NCBI GenBank assembly: GCA_958431225.1
Contig: OY288107.1
Location: 248,001 to 312,000, forward strand
From: an uncultured Alphaproteobacteria bacterium
GTDB taxonomy: Bacteria; Pseudomonadota; Alphaproteobacteria; Puniceispirillales; UBA1172
DNA: 64,000 nucleotides
Reading direction: 5' to 3'
The notes beneath the pieces were generated by a model. It did not search any database. It had not been told where the DNA came from and worked only from the letters and a program-made list of their open reading frames with translations. This document shows, piece after piece, positions 19,601-28,151 of the stretch. The stretch's first letter is position 1, and each line of letters begins with the position of its first letter. The position numbers and the translations under genes were made by a program.

Positions 19601-22161
19601 TCGTTGGCATCGGTTGCTGTGATGTTAAGGACAAAACTTCGGTCGGCGGCGGTTTCGTAATCTAGCGTCTCGTCATCTTTCAGCACCAATTCCCATGTGC
19701 CAGCGCCAAGGCTTACAACGCCAAAGCGCAAGTCGTTGTTGCCGTTGACGCTGAATGAGAAATCGCCTGCCGTAAAACTCGCATGCGTATCAACGGCATC
19801 GGCATCGGTTAGCGTGAATGTATAGCCTGTGTCAAAATCGCCACTCGCCGTCATCTCATTTATGCTAACGCCATCCTCTGCGCCATTCAACACCGGCTTT
19901 TCGTCATTGAGGTCGTTCACAGAAATTTCTACCTCAACATTGCCAAATGGATTTGGGATGTTGGTGTCGCCATTATCGTGGGTGGCGCGCACGGTTAGGG
20001 TGATGGATTGGGCGGTTTCATAATCCGCATCACTCGCAGAACCTGTAAAGGTAATCCGACCGCTAGACGCACCAATCGTAAAGCCTTTATGCCTGGTGTC
20101 AGTTGAGTCAGCACCGGTGACAAAGGCATAGGTGATGTTATCCGTTATATCCGGGTCATCCAAAGTCGCGGTAATATCTAATGGCGTAAAGCTACCGCCA
20201 CCATCATTAATCGTCGTCGTGTAGCTTGATGAGCCGAATTTCAATGTTGAGGCTAGGGCGGAGGCGAAGCTTAGGTCGCTTCCAACGCGGTTATCCTGAT
20301 AGCTGACAAGAACGCCATAATCCGCATCATCAACAGGGGTGCCAATCGTATAGGTGTTGTCCGTAGATGCCGCGCCAAGCCATTTGAAAGTGGTGGTTTG
20401 GGTAGTTGCAAATGAGGCGGGGTTAGCATCAGAACTCGCTTTCCTAAACCAGCGATACATGGCAGTAACCGAGGAATCTGTGCCGTCAGGGTCTTCCGCA
20501 ACACGCCTAGCCTCTAGCTCCACACCCGCATCAACATTGCCAACAACAATATAGGTCGCCTCGCCCTCATCCAAATTATTGACGCTAATCGTGACTGGGA
20601 CGTTCTGGGTTTCAGCTTCAGTCGCCCCCGCCGCCATCGCACTCAGCTGCACGGTCAGCGTGTAGGAATTCGGGATGCTGTCGTCTTCATAATCCAATTT
20701 CTTGCCCGAAGCGAGCGAGATAACAGCATTGCCACTGCCATCGTTAAGCTTCACAACCTCAAACACACCGCCAGTATTGCCCCCGGTGATGCTATAACTC
20801 ACATCGGCATTTGCATCACTCTTCAAAACCGCCTTAAACGTAAACAACGCATCGGCGTCACCAACATCCTCATCAACATCCCCATCCAAAGCATCGCCGG
20901 TGATGTCAAATCGTGATGAGGAGACGGTGAAAGATTGCGGCAAACTGGCAACGGGGGGTATGGCAGGATTATCAGTATTATGAACCACCTTAATAGCCGC
21001 CTTGAAGTCTAGGTAATTCATAACCTCGCCATCCCCAATCTGATAGCTAAATCGACCAGCAGGTGAAGTAATTTCCACCTCAGCACCAGTTGAAAGCGTT
21101 AGGGTTATGCTTCCGTAGCTTATGTTACCAAAGACAACCGATGCGCTTTCGCTAACAGCCGTAATTGTGACAGCAGAATCAAACTTGACGAGGTTCGCAT
21201 CACCAAAAGTATCGCTAATATCAACATTGCCATGTTGAAAGCGCGTGATAACATAAATGTCATTGCTTCTAAGACCATTTAGATCCAAAATATAATCAGT
21301 GGCGGCGGAAATAATATCCTCACGGTCGCCCCCGCCAGCATCATCAAGACTAACATCAGCCTCAACACGATTTGCGGATAATTCCGGCACAGAAGTAAGC
21401 GTGGTAATTGCGTATTCATTCGGCAAACTGGCAACAGGAGGGATGCTAGAATCACTAGAATCATGAGCCACCTTAATAGCCGTCTTGAAATCTAGGTAAT
21501 TCAGAACCGCACCATCTCCAAGCTGATAGCTAAATCGACCAGCAGGTGAAGTAATTTCCACCTCAGCACCAGTTGAAAGCGTTAGGGTTATGCTTCCGTA
21601 GCTTATGTTACCGAAGACAATCGATGCGCTTTCGCTAACAGCCGTAATCGTGACACCATAATCAAACTTGATGAGGTTCGCATCGCCAAAAGTATCGCTA
21701 ATCTCAACATTACCATATTGATAGCGCGTGATAATATAAGCATCATCTTTTCTAAGACCATTCGCTACAAGTGCTTCCGACGCACCTAAGCCAATGATAT
21801 TCTTATCATCACCACCACCGCCATCAAGGCTTTCCACACCAGCAAGAGTCGAATCCCCGGCTATGTTTTGTGCGTCTGAGGTGTGTCGCAATGTATTATC
21901 GGCGGCATTATAGAGGCGGATTTCAAAATCGCGGGGGAAAATGTGGTTTCTTGTAATTTGCGGGGACGCCGATTGGCTGGTGTCGGTTGTGGAAAAAGCA
22001 ACCGTGCCGGTCACTGGTGCGGTCAAGGCAAGCGGGAATTTGCCTTCCGTGGGGTGAATTTCCCAGCGGATGGTCGTTGCCGTGGCAAAAGCCGCATCTA
22101 GATTTATGGTGAAATCATAGCTGGCATCATTTTGGCGGGTGATTGTGTATGTCGTTGGCAT
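16684..22161 (-). CDS. Cadherin-repeat giant protein, partner type (copy 2)
   Basis: The product is 1,825 aa. The ATG at 22161 is preceded by AGGAG at 9 nt. The layout matches its neighbours: a short beta-rich N-terminal domain, two ~161-aa units (residues ~110-410), about a dozen cadherin-like and Ig-like (YRWF / YEWY...VRVEYTDG) modules, then a Pro-rich segment and the tail GLTPIPDTDPYAGS. Several modules carry the cadherin calcium-type signature of D.D / LDYETT / VNDLNDEKP. There is no signal peptide. The gene starts 40 nt after the stop of the lipoprotein-type gene and is followed after 28 nt by its near-twin. A three-gene operon (28063 to 11313) is likely. An extracellular adhesive role is inferred from domains only. 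Confidence 0.85.
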   Translation of the reverse strand: MPTTYTITRQNDASYDFTINLDAAFATATTIRWEIHPTEGKFPLALTAPVTGTVAFSTTDTSQSASPQITRNHIFPRDFEIRLYNAADNTLRHTSDAQNIAGDSTLAGVESLDGGGGDDKNIIGLGASEALVANGLRKDDAYIITRYQYGNVEISDTFGDANLIKFDYGVTITAVSESASIVFGNISYGSITLTLSTGAEVEITSPAGRFSYQLGDGAVLNYLDFKTAIKVAHDSSDSSIPPVASLPNEYAITTLTSVPELSANRVEADVSLDDAGGGDREDIISAATDYILDLNGLRSNDIYVITRFQHGNVDISDTFGDANLVKFDSAVTITAVSESASVVFGNISYGSITLTLSTGAEVEITSPAGRFSYQIGDGEVMNYLDFKAAIKVVHNTDNPAIPPVASLPQSFTVSSSRFDITGDALDGDVDEDVGDADALFTFKAVLKSDANADVSYSITGGNTGGVFEVVKLNDGSGNAVISLASGKKLDYEDDSIPNSYTLTVQLSAMAAGATEAETQNVPVTISVNNLDEGEATYIVVGNVDAGVELEARRVAEDPDGTDSSVTAMYRWFRKASSDANPASFATTQTTTFKWLGAASTDNTYTIGTPVDDADYGVLVSYQDNRVGSDLSFASALASTLKFGSSSYTTTINDGGGSFTPLDITATLDDPDITDNITYAFVTGADSTDTRHKGFTIGASSGRITFTGSASDADYETAQSITLTVRATHDNGDTNIPNPFGNVEVEISVNDLNDEKPVLNGAEDGVSINEMTASGDFDTGYTFTLTDADAVDTHASFTAGDFSFSVNGNNDLRFGVVSLGAGTWELVLKDDETLDYETAADRSFVLNITATDANDNTSDALPVTITTINQNDNPPAFGDPLVSAWLTGFANGVIPEDTAIGTAIAVIDVSDADGAVLTVEVFSDATESAADKFEVVYNPTATRYELKIKERLDLDDAEPDPESNTLRLRVIDGTTSFDSDVNKPIALTIEQVNEPPLLTQVTPTPAVPPDKTELTFAEFEVRADADDFGLGYEFTISDIDIDHGRPDTPLAHLRALNASNNTLQQIFTFIDKGNNRWELALKAGEELDYERYGDTLELEIVTSDTFANVSNKLELTINVENTNDEDPEFVNNPPITWLAGFENGFIPEGTARGTTVARIDVTDADGPDQTSNFPFFFTGTDFAVVGQFFALFQVVPEPGTSHGLINIINTLDRETGPNTFEGIIVAFDDGQPFDVTNPDAGEIQTDPFTVTIADVNEFAPTLVLSDTAVTIDEGTAPADGTPIITVTVSDGDAKTYVQDDFALTGDARFDIVWDEASQRGQVVLKAGQTLDYETTADRTDIALTITVTDGDMPGTPPTASSDSATFDGLTLRNINDLGVVTITRNTTTKTLTATLTDDDGVGAASDGGGAIDPTYEWYNVATGAIVRAASTSNTFTYTDDNAHYRVRVEYTDGFAGVGNVEVEGSTAPISLAPISVQLGEHTTDAVPLTAKRTSDGSTIAADALTLAFVLEDGSIATTYKGITISDTGIMPVSAEKLNYEALTDDEKTNGIDFTIRATSGTDSVDAAFNVRIADTAESVSFGDDYTDYLKTVKLLDGEAYTTTDVIYTATATATSGGGITYALGGTDAALFDINAASGDVVFRTATTLSTDTKNTYEFTVTATETGTNNTEHQSVTIGLPSIEITTSGDGHEIRNADLGSPHSITVAVIAVDVAGSASVGWAITGGADAALFTLEDVANNGTRVKTNFGHASFERKAEYKVTLTATNKTTMETDDLQLTITVTGFVPPAPPITPDRQAEAHDPYEPDNDPLAGLTPIPDTDPYAGS
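20447..22161 (-). repeat. 1.7-kb near-identical direct repeat, copy B
   Basis: This is the partner of the repeat at 14941-16655 (constant offset 5,506 bp). A third, more diverged copy of the first ~1.3 kb is the 5' end of the 3,850-aa gene (about 38400-39704). Confidence 0.88.
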
Positions 22162-22880
22162 TTAAGGTTGCTCCTTCTCTAAGTCGGTTGCGCTTGACTC
22201 TTTATAGGATATCTATTGCCAATTGGTCGGAGGTCATTATCACCAAGCCAACATGAGTATCTATATCAGTGGTGAACCAATTTGGGACATTGTCAGAATC
22301 TGTTATTAGAGCGGAGCCACTGTCCCAACCATCACCAGTATTGTCGTTAATCAAGCCTTGCGTTACCGCATCTGCTTGGCTTACCGGCGTTGCCCAGTTT
22401 ATTACCACATTGGGATCTGTTGTCTTTGTGAGATCCCCGGGGCCATCAACATCATACTTCGCAGGAAACTGAAATTCAAACGAGCTAAAATTCACACCTT
22501 CAACGGGTCCTAGAAAATTTGGCTTCTCATCTGCAGCTGTTAGCGTACTAGGTACAAACGGACTTGTCGCCCGACTCAGAAATGTGGCTAGGTCACCGAT
22601 TGGGGTTGCATCGTCATCTACGAGAATAAAGATATCTTTATCTCGTTCAAAGTTGTTGATGATATCCCCGCCATCATCGGCACGCCAAGAGCCACCATCT
22701 ATAGACGAGAAGCGATATACGACAATATCCGTCTTACCATTGCGTAAATTGATGGTATCATCGCCATAGCCACCAAAGACAACTGCGCCTTCTGTCCCCA
22801 CGGTGATTACATCATCTTCATGCGACCCATAGATCACTTCAAAGGCGGTTGCGGCGGCACGGTTCACAAGGTTGCCCGGA
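22162..22880 (-). repeat. Conserved cassette junction, copy 1 (lipoprotein 3' end plus spacer)
   Basis: The last ~220 codons of the 1,953-aa lipoprotein-type gene and the 40-bp spacer after it are nearly identical to 39705-40420, with one 3-bp indel. The spacer includes the AGGAG ribosome-binding site of the partner gene. The similarity continues into the 5' end of the partner gene, so the whole junction between the two proteins is conserved as one block. Confidence 0.85.
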
Positions 22881-25800
22881 GCTGCGCCTGTGTCCGCATT
22901 TGCTGTGCCCTCAACCACGGATACGCCTGTGATAGTCACGGTAACATCCTCAGCCTGCTTTCCGCCGGCGGCTAGGGGGACGCTTATTGTGAAGGTGTCG
23001 GTTAGTGTTGCGCCTGATGCTAGTGCTTTCACATCGGCGTGGGTGTTATTTACGTTGTATGTCCATGCGCCGGCTTTATCAACGGTTGCTGTGCCGTATG
23101 TGCCGTCGGTTGCGGTATAATCGCCGTCGGCGGGAGTGGCTTTGACTAGTGCTGCGTCCGTATATGTTAGTGTTCCGCTTGCATCTGCTGCGGATGGGTC
23201 GTATTGCGTTGCCGTGCCAGTATTGCCACCACTCACCAATGGGGGTTTTTCTGTCACCATGATGGTGAGTGTTTCGGTATCTGTGCCAGAGTGTCCAACA
23301 GGATTAGCGTCCGTCACTGTGAGGCTGAGGCTAATTGTTGTGTTGGGGGCTATCGTTGAGCCAGATGTTAGAACCACGCTCCCTGACCGGGCGGTTGCAT
23401 CCCAGACAAATTCAAACCGCGAATCGCCAGTGAGTTCAAAATCGCCTTGCGCGTATCTTTTGTCTGAATCGCCATCAGTGACCGTGATGCCAGTGATTAT
23501 ATCGGTATCAGCCGATGCCGTGCGTTCCGTCACTGAAGGCGAGGGGTCAGCAACGACTATATTGGGGGCGTTGTCATTGACATCGGTGATTCTGATGGTG
23601 ACGGTTGTTGTATCGTCTTCTTCGGTGAGGGCTTCCATGCCCATGGCATCTAAGCCATCGCGGGCGATGATTTCCAGCGAATAACTGCGAATCGGGTTGG
23701 GGTTAGAGGTGGTGGCATCGAAATTCAGTCTTGCGCCAGATTTCGCACGAATCTCGCCGGTCTCTGCATCAATGTCAAAAAGGCTCATGCCCGTGCCACC
23801 TTTGATGGCATAGCGCACATTACTATATTCAGGGGTGGCATCATCATCCGTCGCCACAGCAGTGAACACCAATGTGCCAGTTGGACCAGTCGTAGCATCT
23901 TCCGCAACGCTTGCCGAGTAGGTGCTTGCGGCAAATTCTGCCTCATTGTCATTCACATCGCCCACATTGACGACCACATTGACATTCCTAGTTTCAACCT
24001 TACCTACGGTGCTGCTTGGGCCGTCAGGGTCATAGGTTATGGTTATGGGTAAAACATAGCGATCCCCGCCTGTTACGTCTCTATCCAAAGTCCCCCCAAC
24101 CTTGATTTCGCCTGATGTGGCACCAAGGTCAAACAGATTAGTTAGACTGGTATCGGTGCCAGTCACATACGCAAAGCTGAATGTATGACCTGTTCCAGCA
24201 TCATCCACACTTGGCATTAGCGTTACAAATTTAGTGGGACCTTGATCCTCATCAATATCAACAGGCGCTTGCGAGAATTTTATTGGTGAGGTGGAGGCTT
24301 CAATCTCCGTGCGGGTTTGCTGAGCAGTAGGAAGCGCGGCGTTATAGCCATCCAAATAACTCACCTGAACGGTATAAATTGACTCAGGATTAGCGGTAAT
24401 TTCGTAGGTCGCGTCAGTCTCGCCGGAAATTACATTGCCGTCACGAAGCCATACATACTCAATGCTGTCCTCATCAACGCCGTCAGGGTCTTCATCACTG
24501 CCAGCAACACGCTGTGCCGTCAGCATAGAGCCAACCACCAAAGGGTCTGCGGATTGCATGATTTCATAGGTGCGCGTGCCAGTCTCATCAACATTGTTCA
24601 CATCAATGACCACATCCACATCCCTAGTTTCTTGGTCGCTCGTGGTGCCAATATCGCCGTCCGCATCATAGGTCACGCGCACGGTTAGTTCGTGGCGGGG
24701 GGTGGTTTCGTAATCCAAAGGATTGAGATTTACACCAATTATGCCAGAATTTCGGACAATATCAAAATCTTCGTGCCCAGTTCCCACAAAGTTATATCTT
24801 ATTGTGCTACCTTGTGCAGGTTCATCGACACTTGCAAATATTCTCACCACCGCTTCGCCGAAAGATGCATCCTCATCAACGGGGGCAGTGTAGGAAGAGA
24901 CAGGGTCGCCATCGGCGTCCGCGAGTCTTATCGGCGAATCAATAGCCTCAAGGGTGAATGTGTTATCTACCGAATTAGTGCCGATGCCGTTATCAGTCAC
25001 GGTATAGCTAAGCGGGATGAGGGCGCCTACTGCCTCCGTGATGGCTTCGCCTGCTTTGAGGTATAGTTCCCACGTGTTCGTGTTGGGTTGACGGCGGAAT
25101 TCAAAGCGGTCACTAGTTGCGCCACCAACACTAACATCCAAAGTGCTCGCATCAGCATCCGCATCGGTCACGGTGACGGTATAGCCCATGCTAACGCCAC
25201 CACCACCAACAGGATTATCCGCCGCCGCCGTGATTCTAGCCGAACCTGTGGCGACGTGATTCGGGACGTCGGGCGATTCGTCATTAACATCGCCGATGTT
25301 GACGGTGATGATTTCTACGGCATCAATGCTACCATCCTGATTATCGCTAGCCGTGATGGTTAGCGCATAGAAGGTGGCGTCTTCATAATCCAACGCATCC
25401 GCATCCAAAACAGTAATCACGCCAGAATTCGGATCAATGTCAAAAACATTGCCCGGGTTGCCAGCAGTGATGGAATAAGTCACGGTGTTATACCTATCAG
25501 TGCCGTCAGCATCCATCGCCCGAACCCGCGCAACTACATGCCCTTGCCCAGCATTTTCATCAACCATTTCCGTGCCAGTGCTCAGGGTGGGGTCGTCAGC
25601 GTTCGTGACAAATATCGGGCTATTATCGTTCACATCCTGCACATTGACGGTTAGGGTCAGTGTATTGGTTTCGGCGGGCGAATTCATATCGGTGGCGAGA
25701 ACCTCTAGGGTGTAGCTTTCGGCGGTTTCAAAATCAAGCGCGTTAGCGTTAGTGATGGTGATTGAAGCCTGTGCCGTTGCTGTGCCGAGATTTGAAGTGG

Positions 25801-28063
25801 CAATGTCAAAGATTCCTCCAAAGTCATCAACGAGCGTGAATGATTGTATGTGAACCGGGGCACCGTTATCGTCCGAAGAGGTTGCCGTAACAGTCGCCAC
25901 CGCCAAACTCGCCCCATTATTTTCATTCAAAGGTATCGTGCGGGTGGCGGGAGAAGTGAATTCCACCGGCGTCGCAACGACCTCAAGTGTGACCGTGCCA
26001 CCGGGAACCCGATTAGCACCATCATCCACATAATAGGTAAGCGTGATGGTGTTGGGGGTTGCTGTTTGTGATTCTTGTTCGGGGACTGCTTGACCTGCTA
26101 GGAGGACTAAATCCCAAACATCAGAATTTGGTTGTCTGACGAATTCAAAGCGGCGGTCACTAACGCCAAAAGTGAAGTCGTTGACCGTATCCGCATCGAT
26201 GATGGTGATGCTATAACCCGTGCTAGCGGCGGATTTTTGAGCAATCTCAGCATCAGACAAGCCATCCGTAGTCCTAACCCTGAACGTGCTACCCTGAGAG
26301 GGGGGCATAACCATAGGCACGATATCATTGGCGTCGGTGACCGTGATGGTGACGGTTGCTGTGTCCGTCAAAGCATCGGCAGGAGGATTGTCGCCGCCTT
26401 CAGTGGCAGTGATTGTTAGCGTGTAGCTCGTGGCTGGGTCAGTATCGTAATCAAAATCCACGCCATCCGCCACGCGAATCGCGCCGGTGTTTCGGTCAAT
26501 GAAAAACATACCCATGCCAGTGCCGCCAGTGATGGCATAACGCACCGCATTATTGGCAGAATCACCATCAGCATCAACCGCCTCAACCGTCAAAATTGTA
26601 CCATTCGCCGCCGTCTGCGTTTCAGGAATCTCTGCAATTAAATTCTGCCCCGTGGTAGTAAATACCGGTGCTTCATTCACACCAGTCACCATGACGGTTA
26701 ATGTAAGCGGTTCGGAGCTGACGCCATCGCTGTTTTTTGCCTGAACTTGCAAGGTGATGGTGCGTGCGCCTTCGCCACCGGGAATCGCCTCATAGTCTAG
26801 GTTTGCGCCAGTTGCCAGCACTAAATTGAAAGTGCCACCATCTTCCATAATGTCAAAATTAGCGGCTAAATCTGCGGCTAAATTTGCATCGCTAGGCACG
26901 CGAATCACAAAATCATCCGCATCGATGCCCATAGGTGCCATGATGCCACTAATCAAAGCCGTGCCAGCTGCCGTATCCTCGCCTATCTCGGTAGAGGTGG
27001 ATGTGGGAGGGGTTAATTCCGGAAGATTCGTGGTAAAAGTGACGGCAACCTCAACCATTTGGGTAGTTCCGCCACTAGTGACCGCAACGCTTAGGGTTGT
27101 CATGCCTTCGGTCGGGGTCATGCCCTCCCTAACCGAAATCACACCACTATTACTGACAGTGAACGCGCCGCTATCAGCAGATTCAATGCTATAACTCACA
27201 GCATGCACAAGGCTTTCCGCCTCAATCGTGGCAATATATGTATCATGCTCGCCAATCATCACAGGGGGTAGCGTGGAAGGCGACGTGACTCTAAGCGCTT
27301 CGGCGGGGTTATCACCCAAAACTCTGGCGACTTCTGCCACCACCTCGGCTGTCGTGCGGGTTGATTCGGTCAAATACCGCGCCAGAACATCAACGCCAGA
27401 ACTGCCATCGTATCTAGTGTGGTCGCTAACATCATCCAAAAGCGCATTAACCGCCATTCTGATCTGATCCGCATTGGTGGTGTCGGCGGGGTCTAGCCCC
27501 AACAATTCGGCAACCTCAGCGCGAATAGCTGGATCCACTTCCTCAGGCATGAGATTCTCTGCCAGCTGATTCGCAACATAATCCGTAATCGGCGAGGCTA
27601 GGAGGTGGTCGCCAGCCGCATTGGGGATAGATTGATATTCGGTGTTTGCTGGGAATTCTGCGCCCGTGTCGGCATCAAATGCGCCGTCTAGCACCGCTAC
27701 GAATGCCTTGCCGTAGAGGTCGCCGGGGATGCCGGTTGCCTCGCCGTTCTCATTGGTGACGAAACCTTGCGGATGTTGTGCGTCTTGTGCGGCGCGTTCC
27801 TCGGGGCTGACAGTGCCATCGTCGTCCGCATCAAAATAAAGCCGCGCACCTTGAACCGCGCTACTTTGCACATGAACCGACCTGCCGCCGCCGCCTCCGC
27901 CGTCATCTAAGCCGAGGAAATCTTCAACTGTGCCGCAAGCGACCAATACCACGCCTGATATTGTCCAGATGCTTGCGGTGAAGCCTGATGAGGTTAGTTT
28001 TTGGCGTTGCGATTCTGAACGCGAATTTAACAAATTCCGTTTTGCTGTAAGATCATTTGGCAT
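22202..28063 (-). CDS. Cadherin/VCBS giant protein with lipoprotein-type N-terminus (short form)
   Basis: The product is 1,953 aa. The ATG at 28063 follows GGAGG at 8 nt. The N-terminus has a long basic n-region and a hydrophobic stretch ending in LVAC (Cys43), matching a lipobox, so it may be a lipid-anchored outer-membrane protein. A Gly run follows, then an EF-hand-like loop (DADDDGTVSPEE). A ~150-aa domain comes next (QGFVT...HLLASPITDYVA), with a helical part after it (VAELLGL..). About a dozen cadherin-like modules follow, with one YVWL Ig-like module and one VCBS repeat (GTLTYTDAAL...GAWTYNVNN). The last ~200 aa are a conserved domain (GSHEDDVITVGTEGAVVFGG...SSIDGGSWRADDGG...TSDQLAIDIL) shared with the 3,184-aa paralogue. 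It heads an operon with two partner proteins. It is probably the cell-surface anchor of the pair; this is inference. Confidence 0.87.
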   Translation of the reverse strand: MPNDLTAKRNLLNSRSESQRQKLTSSGFTASIWTISGVVLVACGTVEDFLGLDDGGGGGGRSVHVQSSAVQGARLYFDADDDGTVSPEERAAQDAQHPQGFVTNENGEATGIPGDLYGKAFVAVLDGAFDADTGAEFPANTEYQSIPNAAGDHLLASPITDYVANQLAENLMPEEVDPAIRAEVAELLGLDPADTTNADQIRMAVNALLDDVSDHTRYDGSSGVDVLARYLTESTRTTAEVVAEVARVLGDNPAEALRVTSPSTLPPVMIGEHDTYIATIEAESLVHAVSYSIESADSGAFTVSNSGVISVREGMTPTEGMTTLSVAVTSGGTTQMVEVAVTFTTNLPELTPPTSTSTEIGEDTAAGTALISGIMAPMGIDADDFVIRVPSDANLAADLAANFDIMEDGGTFNLVLATGANLDYEAIPGGEGARTITLQVQAKNSDGVSSEPLTLTVMVTGVNEAPVFTTTGQNLIAEIPETQTAANGTILTVEAVDADGDSANNAVRYAITGGTGMGMFFIDRNTGAIRVADGVDFDYDTDPATSYTLTITATEGGDNPPADALTDTATVTITVTDANDIVPMVMPPSQGSTFRVRTTDGLSDAEIAQKSAASTGYSITIIDADTVNDFTFGVSDRRFEFVRQPNSDVWDLVLLAGQAVPEQESQTATPNTITLTYYVDDGANRVPGGTVTLEVVATPVEFTSPATRTIPLNENNGASLAVATVTATSSDDNGAPVHIQSFTLVDDFGGIFDIATSNLGTATAQASITITNANALDFETAESYTLEVLATDMNSPAETNTLTLTVNVQDVNDNSPIFVTNADDPTLSTGTEMVDENAGQGHVVARVRAMDADGTDRYNTVTYSITAGNPGNVFDIDPNSGVITVLDADALDYEDATFYALTITASDNQDGSIDAVEIITVNIGDVNDESPDVPNHVATGSARITAAADNPVGGGGVSMGYTVTVTDADADASTLDVSVGGATSDRFEFRRQPNTNTWELYLKAGEAITEAVGALIPLSYTVTDNGIGTNSVDNTFTLEAIDSPIRLADADGDPVSSYTAPVDEDASFGEAVVRIFASVDEPAQGSTIRYNFVGTGHEDFDIVRNSGIIGVNLNPLDYETTPRHELTVRVTYDADGDIGTTSDQETRDVDVVIDVNNVDETGTRTYEIMQSADPLVVGSMLTAQRVAGSDEDPDGVDEDSIEYVWLRDGNVISGETDATYEITANPESIYTVQVSYLDGYNAALPTAQQTRTEIEASTSPIKFSQAPVDIDEDQGPTKFVTLMPSVDDAGTGHTFSFAYVTGTDTSLTNLFDLGATSGEIKVGGTLDRDVTGGDRYVLPITITYDPDGPSSTVGKVETRNVNVVVNVGDVNDNEAEFAASTYSASVAEDATTGPTGTLVFTAVATDDDATPEYSNVRYAIKGGTGMSLFDIDAETGEIRAKSGARLNFDATTSNPNPIRSYSLEIIARDGLDAMGMEALTEEDDTTTVTIRITDVNDNAPNIVVADPSPSVTERTASADTDIITGITVTDGDSDKRYAQGDFELTGDSRFEFVWDATARSGSVVLTSGSTIAPNTTISLSLTVTDANPVGHSGTDTETLTIMVTEKPPLVSGGNTGTATQYDPSAADASGTLTYTDAALVKATPADGDYTATDGTYGTATVDKAGAWTYNVNNTHADVKALASGATLTDTFTISVPLAAGGKQAEDVTVTITGVSVVEGTANADTGAAPGNLVNRAAATAFEVIYGSHEDDVITVGTEGAVVFGGYGDDTINLRNGKTDIVVYRFSSIDGGSWRADDGGDIINNFERDKDIFILVDDDATPIGDLATFLSRATSPFVPSTLTAADEKPNFLGPVEGVNFSSFEFQFPAKYDVDGPGDLTKTTDPNVVINWATPVSQADAVTQGLINDNTGDGWDSGSALITDSDNVPNWFTTDIDTHVGLVIMTSDQLAIDIL

Positions 28064-28097
28064 GGTTTAGCCCTCCAAGTTAGTACATGTTTCAATG

Positions 28098-28126
28098 ACC
28101 TTAAAACAAGTGCGCGGGAATTTCAA
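28098..28126 (-). promoter_or_regulatory. Putative promoter of the short lipoprotein-type gene
   Basis: On the minus strand TTGTTGAAA is followed 17 bp later by TAAGGT, 35 nt upstream of the ATG at 28063. The same arrangement, TTGTTGAAA-N17-TAAAGT, stands 40 nt upstream of the other lipoprotein-type gene, although the spacer bases are unrelated. This conservation supports a real promoter. TTGAAA would be the -35 and TAARGT a poor -10. Confidence 0.5.
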
Positions 28127-28151
28127 CAACAAATAATACTTTTCTGCATTA

